From positions 744,001 to 808,000 of the forward strand of contig JAJSPD010000003.1 in NCBI GenBank assembly GCA_021307315.1: a DNA stretch of 64,000 nt, in the 5' to 3' direction. Of the stretch, positions 20,258-31,139 are shown one piece after another. The notes below the pieces were generated by a model, which made no database searches, was not told the origin of the DNA, and worked only from the letters and a program-made list of their open reading frames with translations. The stretch comes from Bisporella sp. PMI_857. Its lineage: Eukaryota; Ascomycota; Leotiomycetes; Helotiales; Helotiaceae. How positions within the stretch are numbered: position 1 is the stretch's first letter; each line of letters begins with the position of its first letter. The position numbers and the translations under genes were made by a program.

Positions 20258-23016
20258 CTAGTCCTCATCCTCTTCTTCTACTAGTGCTGGTGTTCGTCGT
20301 TCATTTCTCCTCTTCGGTCTCCTATGTCGGTGCGAGCTGATATTGCTGGCAGAGTCTGAGATGGATAGTCAGTATGATGCTCACACAACGACGATTAAGA
20401 ATCCCGGGATAACTTTTCCAAAGACCTGAAAGGCAAGCAGACTGCAAGAACCTATAATATGCAGGAGCATGATGAATTGGAACACATACCATCTGGAAAT
20501 AATTCATTCTGAGAATCGTCGTCATCCCATACCATTTCAGTACCTACCTCGCTGGCGCCATCTGCCCAGCTTGGTCTTTCGTATCCTAGTCCAAGGCCGG
20601 CTGAAGGAAGACCGGGTGTGCTTGAAGCCAAGATATCAGGGTTGCTTTCCCTTCTGGAGTTGAGAGACATTGATAATGCCAATCCACGCTCACGCATTTC
20701 TCGTCGTACCATTTCTGCTTTTCGATGCAGCTCTTCAAAAGCATCTTCAAGCATTTCCATACCTTTATATATTTCACGTTCAATCTCGCCCAGAGCTTGA
20801 ATCTCCGCTTCTTCATCGTTAGAAACAGGCTGCCGATAATTAAATGGTGTGGGCCCACGAGATGGTCCACCGGTAGACCCCATAGAAGGTGAGAATGTCT
20901 GCGAACGCATAGGCGAGAATGGCCCTTGATTACGTGACAGGTTGGCTTGACGGAAAGCAGGAGACATAGGACCGCGGGGAGGGATAGCATTTGAAGGAGT
21001 CGGACCACGCGAAACAGCTGGAGAAGGGTTTTCTGAGTCGGTTCCAGACCACAAAAATCCATCAAAGCGGCCAGAGGTTAGGATCTCCCACTCGTGTAAA
21101 TTGATACCCGACAAAGTGGCTATCAAGTTATGAATATGTGGGTTCTTGAGTAGATAAATGGCAGCTTCGGGATCCCGTGGTGGCTTTTGTAGGCGATATA
21201 ATCGTTGCAGGGAACCCACAGTCTTAATCATAAACTCTGGGCGGGGTTTACGAAATGGGGTTGGTGCTCTTGAGGCTGGTTGCAATACGGTCGAACCCGA
21301 GATTAACGCGTTGAATATTGGCCGATCGTATTGATCGAGATGAGTCAAAATGGCGAATGACAATGTTTCGTCGTCAACTTCTTGAGGAGGCGTGGCGGCC
21401 GTTTCAGGGCAGCTGGAGAGCCATTTGTTAACTGCAGCTTTTGTCTTTTGTGTCTGTTTCAAATAATGCTCTCGATATTCTTCCGCGATATCTGGATCTA
21501 TCTTGACTGGTGATCCAGGCCGAACAGGGCCGTTGTTAGAACGATTTTCTGAGATTCCCAGACCAGCAAGATCCTCTGATGTTTTCACTCCGAGAGTTGC
21601 GAAATCAAATGCTGGCCACATAGGTAATTCACGTCTACCACTAACCCACTCCAATACCTCACCCCACCCCAACCCACGAGAGCCCTCGTGCATTTCATAG
21701 TCGGGATCATGGCACATTACACAAACACATCCTTCAGAAGAAAGATCTCGATTGAAGACATTTTCCAGTCTATCAAGTAACCGTCGAGCAACAGAACGAT
21801 ATCCAGTAGCGACTGCCATTGAACCGTTCTTACGCATCACTGTCTCGTACTGGTCAAGCACACTGAAATAAGGGCCAAATATCCGTTCTATTTCTGAAGC
21901 CAATGGTGCGGGGCCACGATTGGGGTTATGATAGGATGGGAATGCAGGCGTAACCGATATCAAAGTCTTTGGAGCAGGTCGGGGCAGTCCTCCGTTCTGC
22001 AGTAGATAGTCAACCCGGGGAGCATCCACAGGTACGGTTGGTGGTGGAGGTGGAGGTGGAGGCTGCGGTGAGTTGAACTCACTGGATGCGGCACCTTGAA
22101 TATCGAAATGGATGAATGGTGAAGGCGCAGGTTTGATCTCATCCACTGATGGAGGAGGAAATTGTGGAGTCTGCGTAGGAGTTCTTGGTGACGAGTCCTG
22201 AGCTGAGTCTGGCGATGAGTATGTATCTATGTTTGGTGGAACTGTTTTCTTCGGCGCAACAGATGTGAGATTCGATTCCCCCGAATCCATGCTATAACTA
22301 GTGTATGTGCTTTCCAAAGATTCGTGAGGTTGGGTTCTAGGTGATTTAAGAGCTGTGCTCGCATTGGAACTCTTGGACTTGGTTGACAGCTTTGACTTGT
22401 CATCCTTATCTGTCCTTGGTTTGCCAGAGAGCGAATTTCTCGAGCTGGGCCGCGTTTCGATTTCAATTTCCTCCTGCAATTTCGTCATCCGGCTGGGCGT
22501 ACCTTTTCGTGGTTGTGACACTTCCGTCTCTGGCGGACTCGGTGGCCGTCCATCCTTTGTGACATTCGCGGCTTTTGAAGTAACATTATCTGTGGATTTA
22601 GATTTCAGCTTCTCGTCCAAGCCAACATCTGTCGGATCCGGAGTATATATGTCCTTAACCGGAGTTCTAAAGTCCTCCCTGCTATTGACCGCTTCTCTGC
22701 TATGAGCTTTGTTGAAACTAGGATATGGAAGACTGCTCCTTGATGTTGCGCCGGGTGTAGATGCTGTTCGCGACAACTCAGGTACCAGATCTGCCATAGA
22801 TGAAGATTTTTGAGAGCTGCTATCCTTATCCCTCAGAGAACTCGTTCGATGCCTGCGAGAAGACTTAACTACTTCGCCAGTATCAGGATCAATGGATTTC
22901 GTTCTTGAGCTTCGAGACGACTTGTGTGCTCGACTGGCTTCCTTTTCTGCTTTTGTACGATGTCGCCTCTCAGTTGGCTTCTCCTCCAAAGTACTCTCTC
23001 GATCCTTCTGAGCCAT
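20258..23016 (-). CDS. Large Ser/Pro-rich protein of unknown function, 874 aa
   Basis: Not recognised as a named family. CDS = complement(join(20258..20355, 20490..23016)). The 134-nt intron near the 3' end (GTATGT...CATCTCAG) replaces a Cys-rich read-through tail by a basic-then-acidic tail ending in ALVEEEDED. The start at 23016 (MAQKDRESTLEEK) is preferred over the open upstream extension. Residues 1-420 are low-complexity and probably disordered: Ser/Arg/Lys-rich, then TP-repeats and a run of eight prolines (PQPPPPPPPP). A compact, conserved-looking core follows with FGPYFSVLDQYETVMRKNGS, CVCVMCHDPDYEMHEGSRGLGWGEVLEWVSGRRELP (a possible metal-binding CxxC..H) and a C-terminal region with a long charged helix (EAEIQALGEIEREIYKGMEMLEDAFEELHRKAEMV). 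It has many S/T-P sites, fitting a phosphorylated cytosolic or nuclear regulator. That role is inference. Confidence 0.8.
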
Positions 23017-23962
23017 GTTGGAGAGGGCGAATATGGTGGTTGACCAGGCGCTTAACAGGATGCGCTGGCTGGTCGATCTGCATGTGGAGCAACTTTCACA
23101 ATCGTAGGTTAGGAACAAGTGTTGGCTCTGCGAAAGGCGAGAATGACATCAAGAATAGTGTATAGTTAGCAAAACTGAGCAAGATGGGTGTCGATGAAAA
23201 GACGGTGGAGGATGAGGTGGAGGTTGATGGTGGGACTTGCTGTCGTGGTGAGGTTGGAGCTTCATCTTGGCATTGGATGTTTCCAATCGCCCACGAATCA
23301 AGTCAGGCGAGGCTCTGGCAATTGACTAAAGGTGAGGATGTTACATAAATGAGGATTTTACATGGTAACGTGACGCGTGAGTGAATTGAACGGCGAAACA
23401 CACAAAGGTGAAAGCACCGTGATATAAGTATTAAGTATCTATCCATCTCTATCGCCAGTGTTCTGCTTTAGGGTCAACGCAGCCCTAACTGTGGCCTCAT
23501 ACGTTTACGCTTAGTCGCTGCTCCGCTACTTCTAAAGGTACAGTACCTGACAGTTAAAGAAGCTGCGGAATTGTCTCTTTGTGCTTTGCTGCATGTTATG
23601 ATTAAGCATTAATTGTAGTGTCTCCTGATCTAAATGCTATTGTGGTCAGATTCTAATAGTTGTTCCGTGGATTACTGCATACCATTACCTGCAAGGCTGC
23701 CCAAAGATCATTATGATTTGCGGTGCGGGGGGATCTCCCTCCCGCACTCCTTGTTCTGGCCGGCCAACTCATCTTAACGTTTGATTTTTCAAGAATGGAA
23801 ATTATAATTGTGAAAGCTCAATGTACCATCCACATTTTCATTTGTTCCCCTGGCTTTCCATTTCTGGCTCTCTTTCACTCTCTTTAGTCAACCAAAGATT
23901 CGTTCAAACAGAGAAATATAATATATAGTATGAGAATGGCTTGATTCTATTCAAATGTACAT
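23017..23962. other. Intergenic region
   Basis: About 0.95 kb between the 874-aa gene promoter and the 3' end of the amidohydrolase gene. Pyrimidine-rich patches (near 23830-23890) but no open frame of note and no RNA gene. Confidence 0.45.
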
Positions 23963-26008
23963 TTAAAGCTCGAAGTTGATATCGCCAGTCATTACTTGCA
24001 GTATTTTGTTGATGCTCTTTCTTGTCTTGTTGGTGATCTTTTCAGACAGTCCTCGTTCATCTTCCCCAATCATCTCTGGTATGGGGTAAACTTGATGGCC
24101 ACCCATCCAGGTCTGGCGTACCTTGACGTCTCTCAAGCCCTTACCCGACTTGTCCTCTAGGATATCGCGATCGATCACAATCCAATCGCTCCATTTACCA
24201 ACTTCAATGGCCCCTGTCTTACTCTCTTGAAACCAGCCGTATGCAGCATTCCTCGTAAAGCCATGCAAAGCTTCATCAACGGTCAGCGCTTCCTCTGGAT
24301 ACCAACCACCACCTCCTGATGGACTAGTTCCTGTCGCTGGATTCAGACGTGTCACTGCAGCATACATTCCATGGAATGGATTCGGTGGCTCAACTGGAAA
24401 ATCGGAACCAAGAACTGGGCCTTGGAACAACCGATCTTCCCGTGCATCTTTTGGTATAAAGCTTGCCATTCTGTATGCAGAGTGCTGCAGCCTCTCTGAG
24501 CCGAGGCGATCGAGTGCATAAGCCATGTCAGAAGTTGCATGCGTGGGTTGAATACTCGGGATGATACCCATTTTTGCGATCCGTCTTTGGTCTTCGGGGC
24601 TCTAATCCTTATTAACACTGACAAATTATGAAATAGGTCAATACGTACGATTATCTGAGCATGCTCGATCCTAAATCTGGTAAGTTCGTTGCAATCTTGA
24701 CAGTACTGTCCAAAGATTGACTCGAAGGCATTAACTGCGGCATGGTTTGCCCGGTCACCAATGGCATGAATATTGACCTGCCAATTGACGTTATACCACT
24801 ATTCTCCGTCAGTAAAGAAGTTCTTCTAGGGCCATAGATGGTGATATAGTACCTGATTTACAACAATCTCTAGTTCTGTTTCATTAATAAGCATGGTTCC
24901 TTTAACATCAGGTTTATCAGAATATGGCTCAAGAAGGGCAGCTCCCCAGGATCCCAAAGCACCGTCCGCGAAAAGTTTAACCCCACCAAGTAATAGAGTA
25001 CTATCACCCAGCCCTTCACGGCCATTGCCAGAACGAATGAGTTTCAGATCCCAAATGTGTTGAGGACAGAAAGAATTTCTTTCCGGGCATTCTAACATCA
25101 CATTTACCCTGAGAGGAAGCTCCTTCTTGACAGCCATTCCTTCCAGAATTTTGATATCATCTGGACGCATGCCAGCATCACCTACCCCAGTGATTCCTAC
25201 CTTGGTCAACTCAGCCATTGCGGTTTTGAACCATCTGATCTTCTGAGAATTATCCGGTTTCGGTGCTATAGGATTGATGATGGCATCCATAGCATTGTCG
25301 CAAAATACACCAGGCCCTGGATCACTGACAACAACGCCTCCTGGCGGGGCATCTGGTAACGGGCTCGGGAGAAGGTCAAGGACCTTTTGACTAGTCCAAA
25401 CACAATGCACATCAACACGATCAAGCATAATGTAGAGATCAGCTAAAGCTGGATCAGCTCCAAGGTCTTTCTGAACACAGGTTAGCCATGGCACGTCATC
25501 AATGTTTCAATAGAATTAAAATTTTACGAACTGCAGTTGGCATCACACCGCCAAAATGCGCCTGATCCCAACCAATTCCTCGAACCCATTTCTTCCGGGT
25601 GCCATATCCTTCACCTGCATGATCTGCTAGAAATTTCTTGACCCTTGAGATTACTTCATCAATGTTCTCGGCTCCGTAGAGCGGAACAGACTCCAGCATT
25701 TCTCCATACTGCAAAATATGCCCATGAGACTCTATGATACCAGGAAAGACATATCCATCCAATGTGACAAATTCTTCGTCAGAAGATGGGATCTCTTTGA
25801 GAATCTCCGTAAATACTCCGTTCGCAACACGAAAGCATTTTGCTTGAGGCAAAGATGGGTCTAAGGTAGTGATAAACTGTACAGAGTCGCTAGGGACGCA
25901 ATATAGAACTGGCTTGGGGCTACTGAAAAATGTGTTCGTAAAACTTGCTGCAGAGGCTAGAAGCACTCCGATTACCACTGTAACAGAGAGACTCGTGAGC
26001 GATTCCAT
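23963..26008 (-). CDS. Amidohydrolase family 3 protein (YtcJ/exoenzyme regulatory-type)
   Basis: Metal-dependent TIM-barrel hydrolase of the Amidohydrolase_3 (YtcJ-like) family, 620 aa. CDS = complement(join(23963..24601, 24649..24777, 24853..25470, 25532..26008)), three GT-AG introns of 47-75 nt, all phase 0. The N-terminal hydrophobic segment (VTVVIGVLLASAASFTNTFF, residues 9-28) may be a signal or membrane anchor. Metal-binding H95 and H97 lie in GIIESHGHI. H369 and D373 lie in VNIHAIGDRANH, followed by RIEHAQII and SIQPTHATSDM. The C-terminal beta-sandwich part has SDFPVEPPNPFHGMYAAVTR with a likely catalytic Asp. The last exon includes the family ending WMGGHQVYP. Substrates of this family are mostly unknown N-acyl or cyclic amides. 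The gene is intact and stands alone. Confidence 0.88.
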
Positions 26009-26350
26009 ATCTGGCCGGATGGACGATCACGGATGCCCTTTTGAATGTATCCTCAGACGTTGTGACTTTAATCTTGAGCGGTGGATCAACCTTGGCAGCA
26101 TTGTTTGGGTAGGAAGACCAGCTTATCGATGATAAGAGCAAGCCTGGGTCACGTGGAATTTTCCCAGGTACTACCCGGTGGCTCTGATGAAGAAATCTTT
26201 ATCCTGGCTCTCAAGATTTGTTTCCAAACTGAACTGGTTGCTCAAAACTAAAAGGACAAGTCTGATACCAGGTTGTTCCAGTTATTGTGAGGCATTCACC
26301 GAATGATGCACAAGATATCCGTTGGGCCTTAGCAATCTCGAGCCGACATC

Positions 26351-26794
26351 TCATGGTTCTTTATCCTCTTCTTGATACACAACCTCTAATCTATACCCAT
26401 CAGGATCCAAGAGAAACGCAGCATAGTAGAATGGTCCGTAATGTTTCCTAACTCCTGGTTCTCCATCGCTCACACCTCCATTACTACACCCCGCCTCCCA
26501 AAACTCTCTCACGGCCTTTCTCGATGGCGCGTTAAAGGCCAAATGGCATCCTTTTCCTGGAGGATGCGCTTGATCTGAGTGCTCAAAGATATTCAACAGC
26601 TCGTGATTCTCATCAAAGCCATATCCGAGGGTTGTACGTGCCGGGTTATCATACACAAGGCGCACGCCAAGTGGTGCGAGCAACGCTGTATAGAATGTTT
26701 TGGAGCGCTGGTAGGACTTCACACCAAATGAGATATGACCCAGGAGACCACGTCGTTGAGGATTCGTACGGTAGTAATCCGCTGGTGAATTCAT
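26351..26794 (-). CDS. Glyoxalase/VOC-family protein
   Basis: Single-exon protein of 147 aa with one vicinal-oxygen-chelate domain (glyoxalase/bleomycin-resistance fold). The N-terminal half has GLLGHISFGVKSYQRSKTFYTALLAPLGVRLVYDN (first metal His in GHISFGV). The second half has GKGCHLAFNAPSRKAVREFWEAG and ends with YAAFLLDPDGYRLEVVYQ, where the terminal Glu is the usual metal ligand. Length and pattern match the small fungal lactoylglutathione-lyase-like proteins. Substrate unknown; detoxification of an aldehyde or xenobiotic is a guess. It lies about 340 bp from the amidohydrolase start, same strand, with no overlap. Confidence 0.85.
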   Translation of the reverse strand: MNSPADYYRTNPQRRGLLGHISFGVKSYQRSKTFYTALLAPLGVRLVYDNPARTTLGYGFDENHELLNIFEHSDQAHPPGKGCHLAFNAPSRKAVREFWEAGCSNGGVSDGEPGVRKHYGPFYYAAFLLDPDGYRLEVVYQEEDKEP

Positions 26795-27685
26795 GGTCTT
26801 GAGAGGATAGGGTCTGATAATTAGAGAGGGTTCAAATCTGTGGGCGGAGGTTTTGAGGCGGATAAATAAATAGTTAAGCCGTGATAGCTACACCCCTCTA
26901 CCTACCCAACGATTATATCATCCTCCAGTGTCAATTGACTCATAGATATCGAACTCTGGCCTAATTGATGAGACGGGACTCAAAGCTCAGATCATCCCCG
27001 GTACGCAGCAGTCTCATTTGTTGTTGATGTCAATCATCAATATATCAATATATCAACCTCTATATGCGGATCTGGCACCCTAGCATACCGGAAGCTCTGA
27101 GGTCTCGTAATTTCTCAAAGTGCTTTGATCCATGGGTAGAAATTATTACTAACTGCGGTGACCAAAATTCGTTACTACGTTTTCTGTACCTCCAGCTCTG
27201 TACGTTTACTTGCCGATGGATAAAGGTGTAGAGAAAGTCAAAGTAAAGCTTGTGACAATATAGAATAACCCTCCGAACGTTGTCATCTTTTCTCAGTGCT
27301 CAGACGGTCTCCGAAGCATCGATGGCATGTACGTGTATTCTCCAAAGCTCGATACTGTCAGATTCAAGTGCTGGAGAGCCACTCTCTCCGCCCTGCATCA
27401 CTCGCCAATAGGTCAACAATGATCACGCTTCTGTCCTAAGATGCTCTGCCACTAACCTACTTTGGCATGTGCTGAAATCAAGACTACTTGGACTAAAATT
27501 TCCTCCACAGTTGGTATCCCTATTTAACACAGTCTACAATCTCACACATTGTATCTTGAATTTATTCATCCTGCAACTGGGCTCATATTTCTGCATCTGG
27601 TTATAAGTGGGAAGAGCTTTTCATTTATGTGTCTCTATGGGCAAGGAGTCACGCTGCAATTGTGATGATTGTATAGTTTATTCTG
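26795..27685. other. Intergenic region
   Basis: About 0.9 kb upstream of the VOC gene and of the phospholipase B relic. AT-rich, with a small repeat of ATCAATATATCAATATATCAA near 27037. No gene seen. Confidence 0.4.
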
Positions 27686-29184
27686 GTGAATTTCACCTTC
27701 GCAAGTATCGCATTGTCGAGCTATATACCAATTCCCGCATTCTGCCCAAAAACACCTTTAGTCAGGCACCTGAAGGAGAACCTATGGAAGGAGAACCTTC
27801 AAAAGAGCTTAGCAGATTCGGAATATTCCTTGCCGTTGGTCCGTACCTTGCGAGTAAGTCGATTCAAGGGAACAGAAACCCCAATCCTCAATAATTGCAA
27901 TATTTTCTTTACAACGCACCTTTCGATTTGTAGCACAGGTTTATTTTTGGAGAAGCAATCTAACTAGAATATTTGTCAGTCACCAAAGATACGCTGCTGA
28001 GAGGCCTTTCTGGTCATCACGTAACTCTGATTGACCATTATGGAAGGCTACTTTCTATCAACTTCTCAATAACTGAGGCGCCTCAGGTCGAACTATGTCA
28101 TCTCTCGCATCACTCTCTAACTTTACATCTCTTATGGCGCCATTTCCAGTTAGTAAGTACAAGAATAGAACCCACGACAGCTTAATCGAATGCCTCACGT
28201 CATCTTCAACATGAGAACACATTGCTGATCCAAGAAATTCCCCTAGTTACCGCATTGGGAGTAAAGACTTGGTAGGGCCACTGCCATCCTGAGCTCGACA
28301 CAACAGCATACGAGTTCAATTCTTTCGAGGAAGTCAGCGCATTCGCACAGATTAAGTACCTTAGAAGCTCCCTGAAGCGCGGCAAGCTTGTCAGGAAAGG
28401 ACTCATGAAATGCCCCAAAACCACGACAATCTCGGCTACATCATGGCGACATCAAGTGCCGTATACAACGAGCTCTGTCAGGAAGTCCCAGCCCCGCAGA
28501 ACTCAACTGAAGAGCTTGTAACGTCTTAGCCTGAATCCTCAATCAGGTCCACAAGGTAGCCTACAACGACGAGAACTCCAGATATCTAAACCCGTTCTAC
28601 AATGCCAATCTCCCGCATTTCCCGATCCAAAGAACGATGTACAGGCCCAGAGAAATCTAGACCTGGTAGACGGCGGCGAGTCAATGCAGAATACCCTTCT
28701 TTTCCCCTTCCTGCAGCCAGCCCGAAACATCTCTGCCATAATCGTAAATGACAATTCTGCTGACACCTCTTCCCGCTTCCCGAACGGCTCCGAGATCCTA
28801 CCCGCATACGAGCAATCTTTCAACCCGAACTTGGTACGCATACCATTTATCCCTTCTGTAGACACGTTCATTGCTGAAGGGCTAAATCAGCGACCCACGT
28901 TCTTCGGCTGCAACGACAGGAGCAAGATCACCATCATCTATATTCCAAATAAATCGTATTCGTTCAAGAGTAATGTTTCTACGAAGAAGGTGATTTATAA
29001 GCATGCTGAGACAGAATCGATGATTTCGAACGGGGCGCAGATTGTCTCGCAGGGTGGGAGGGATTGTTGGGGGACTTGTTTGGGATGTGCATTTATGTCG
29101 ACGGCCAATAACAAGTTGTCAGTGGCATGTCAGGCTTGTTTTGAAAGTATTGCCATTTTCGAGCATCTAAGTGATATTTGCTGA
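27686..29184 (+). pseudogene. Lysophospholipase/phospholipase B relic
   Basis: Remains of a secreted PLB-type lysophospholipase (family with GLSGGG serine and DGGE aspartate motifs). Pieces run in family order but in different frames: the N-terminal CPKTPLVRHLKENLW at about 27745, a central IDHYGRLLSINF and GASGRTMSSLASLSNFTSLMAPFPV at 28035-28150, EFNSFEEVSAFAQIKYL at 28312, HDNLGYIMATSSAVYNELC at 28423, the DGGE region at about 28670, and an open C-terminal part at 28684..29184 (LLFPFLQPARNISAIIVNDNSADTS ... RPTFFGC ... WGTCLGCA). At least four frame changes and internal stops occur, and about 300 aa including the lipase serine region are missing. It is a decayed, internally deleted copy. 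The last 166 codons remain open, but without the N-terminal half no activity is expected. Confidence 0.75.
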
Positions 29185-29304
29185 CTATTTAGTGTATGAC
29201 ACAGAATAAGATAAGATATTGCGACTAAATTATACACATTCTTAAACCAACGTGCCTCTGTCTAATCTTGCTGGTAGACCTCTCACTTTCGCACTTCACG
29301 GCGT

Positions 29305-30491
29305 TCAGCTTCTCTTCGATTTAGCCTTCAGCAGCGCCTTCAATCTCGACAACCCAAACATCCTTGGTAATACCAGATCGAAAATCCAACCTCCCAGCCA
29401 ATCTCTTGCAAATTTAATTACAAAGGCCATATTCCCTCTCCATACCTGTGTGATTTCCACCATTAGCAGCCTTCAGGCATCGAAACCCAAAAAATACGGT
29501 GACACTACGAAGCAGCATGGCTTTGAAAGAGAAAGAATAAAGGAATAAACTCACCCATTTTCTCGGATTCTTTCTCAAAGCCTCCGCCACAACACCGCGG
29601 GCATAAACCTGATTCGGCATCGCATTCTCTTGACTATGACTTACACGTCGTTGAAACTCATCATTAACTTCCAAATACAGACTCCCCTCCGGCAAGGCCC
29701 TCTTGGTCCTTGCGATCCTGCTCTGAATGCCACCCGTCACAACAACCATAACCCTGACACCGTACGGCTCTAGCTCGAGCCGTAAGGTCTGGGACCAGGC
29801 ATGCAACGCAGCTTTCGAGGCATTATAGATGGAGCCGTACACATAAGGTACAATCGCAGCCACGGAGCCGATATTGATGATGAGGCCTTGGGCAGATATG
29901 AGGAGAGGCGCGAACGCTTGGACGATGGCGACGATGCCGAAGAAGTTTGTCTCGAAGCAGGAGCGAGCTTCATCCAGGGGCACGTCTAGTGCCGGGAGAG
30001 TGAGGTTCTTGCCTCTATCGGACAGGGTGTCAGTTTTACACTTCCCAATTTCTCCTTATTCAACACGAAAGATAGGAAGAAAAGGAGCTCACGCATTATT
30101 CACCAAAATATCCAACCTCCCTCCCCGTCCACTGAGCAGCTTCTCGACCTCGGCCTTCGCCTTCTCGATACTTGCAATACTCTCGACATCCAAGCTCACC
30201 GTCTCCATCCCCAGCTCCTCCAAATCCACAATTGCATCCCTGCTCCTCGCCGATGCAAAAACGTAGAAACCTGCTGCTGGTTACTACTTGGGTTGAAATG
30301 AAGTTTCGCTACAATCAATATACCTACCCTTTGCCCAGAACTCTCTTGCCAGTGCATTGCCAATTCCTCCTGGTGAACAACTACACAACCCAGATTAGCA
30401 CATGATTCTGAAACCCAAATTCATGTGCGGAAAGAACGGGCAAACCCTACCCAGTAATTAGCACACTCTTACTACGTTCTACGTGCGTCAT
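29305..30491 (-). CDS. Short-chain dehydrogenase/reductase, AYR1-like
   Basis: NADP(H)-dependent classical SDR of 290 aa resembling 1-acyldihydroxyacetone-phosphate reductase (AYR1, lipid-droplet/ER step of phosphatidic acid synthesis). CDS = complement(join(29305..29445, 29555..30014, 30093..30270, 30328..30380, 30451..30491)), four GT-AG introns of 57-109 nt. Exon 1 is only 41 nt. Splicing restores the cofactor motif VLITGCSPGGIG (TGxxxGIG, residues about 10-21), LVNNAG, the catalytic S141 (NIGSVA), and Y154 and K158 (YNASK). The C-terminal exon encodes a hydrophobic tail (VWRGNMAFVIKFARDWLGGWIFDLVLP) of the sort that anchors AYR1 relatives to membranes. It is 3'-to-3' with the phospholipase B relic. 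Lipid-related function is family knowledge; the exact substrate is inferred. Confidence 0.88.
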
Positions 30492-31139
30492 ATCTCCTTA
30501 TTTCACAGGCTCTGTGGGAGCATTCAACTTCATAGATCAAATGTAAAATATGATTGTCATTTCTGATTTTATTGTTTGAGACACGATATTTAAACCGAGG
30601 CTCATCAAGCCTTGTGAAGATCCTTGGCATTTGCCGGATATGGGCCACGGCTCGGCCATCCAACATTCCCGTTCGGTTCCATTAGATGGCCAGTCAATAT
30701 CATAATCACAATAGAATTCTCTCTCAGTTAAAGTCTATAAACGAGAATTAATTACAGTCCACCATTCAAACCTCTTGACCCTTTATATTTAAAACTCCCC
30801 TTTAAGATCTACCTGCTAATTAGGCCGTCAAGGTATGAGCACCTTTATTATGAAACACTAGGAATACGCGGATATCAATCTCACAATATAATCTGACTTG
30901 AATCCATTATTTGTCGTGAAGACACTTTAAGCGACATAAGTATTGCGCCATCTAATAAAGGCGTCAATATCCACCATACTAGTACCATCTCCACAAGCTC
31001 TTTGTAAAATAGACATTTCGGAAGTGAACATAGGAAAATTTGCGGTAGCAAAAAAAGACCAGGTCTGTACATCTCACAGCCTAGGATTACAAGATTTCGA
31101 AAGCAAAATTATGTATGGGTTGAACTTATACGTTCGTGC
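30492..31139. other. Intergenic region
   Basis: About 0.65 kb, AT-rich, upstream of the SDR gene and downstream of the Ser/Thr-rich protein gene. No gene seen. Confidence 0.45.
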
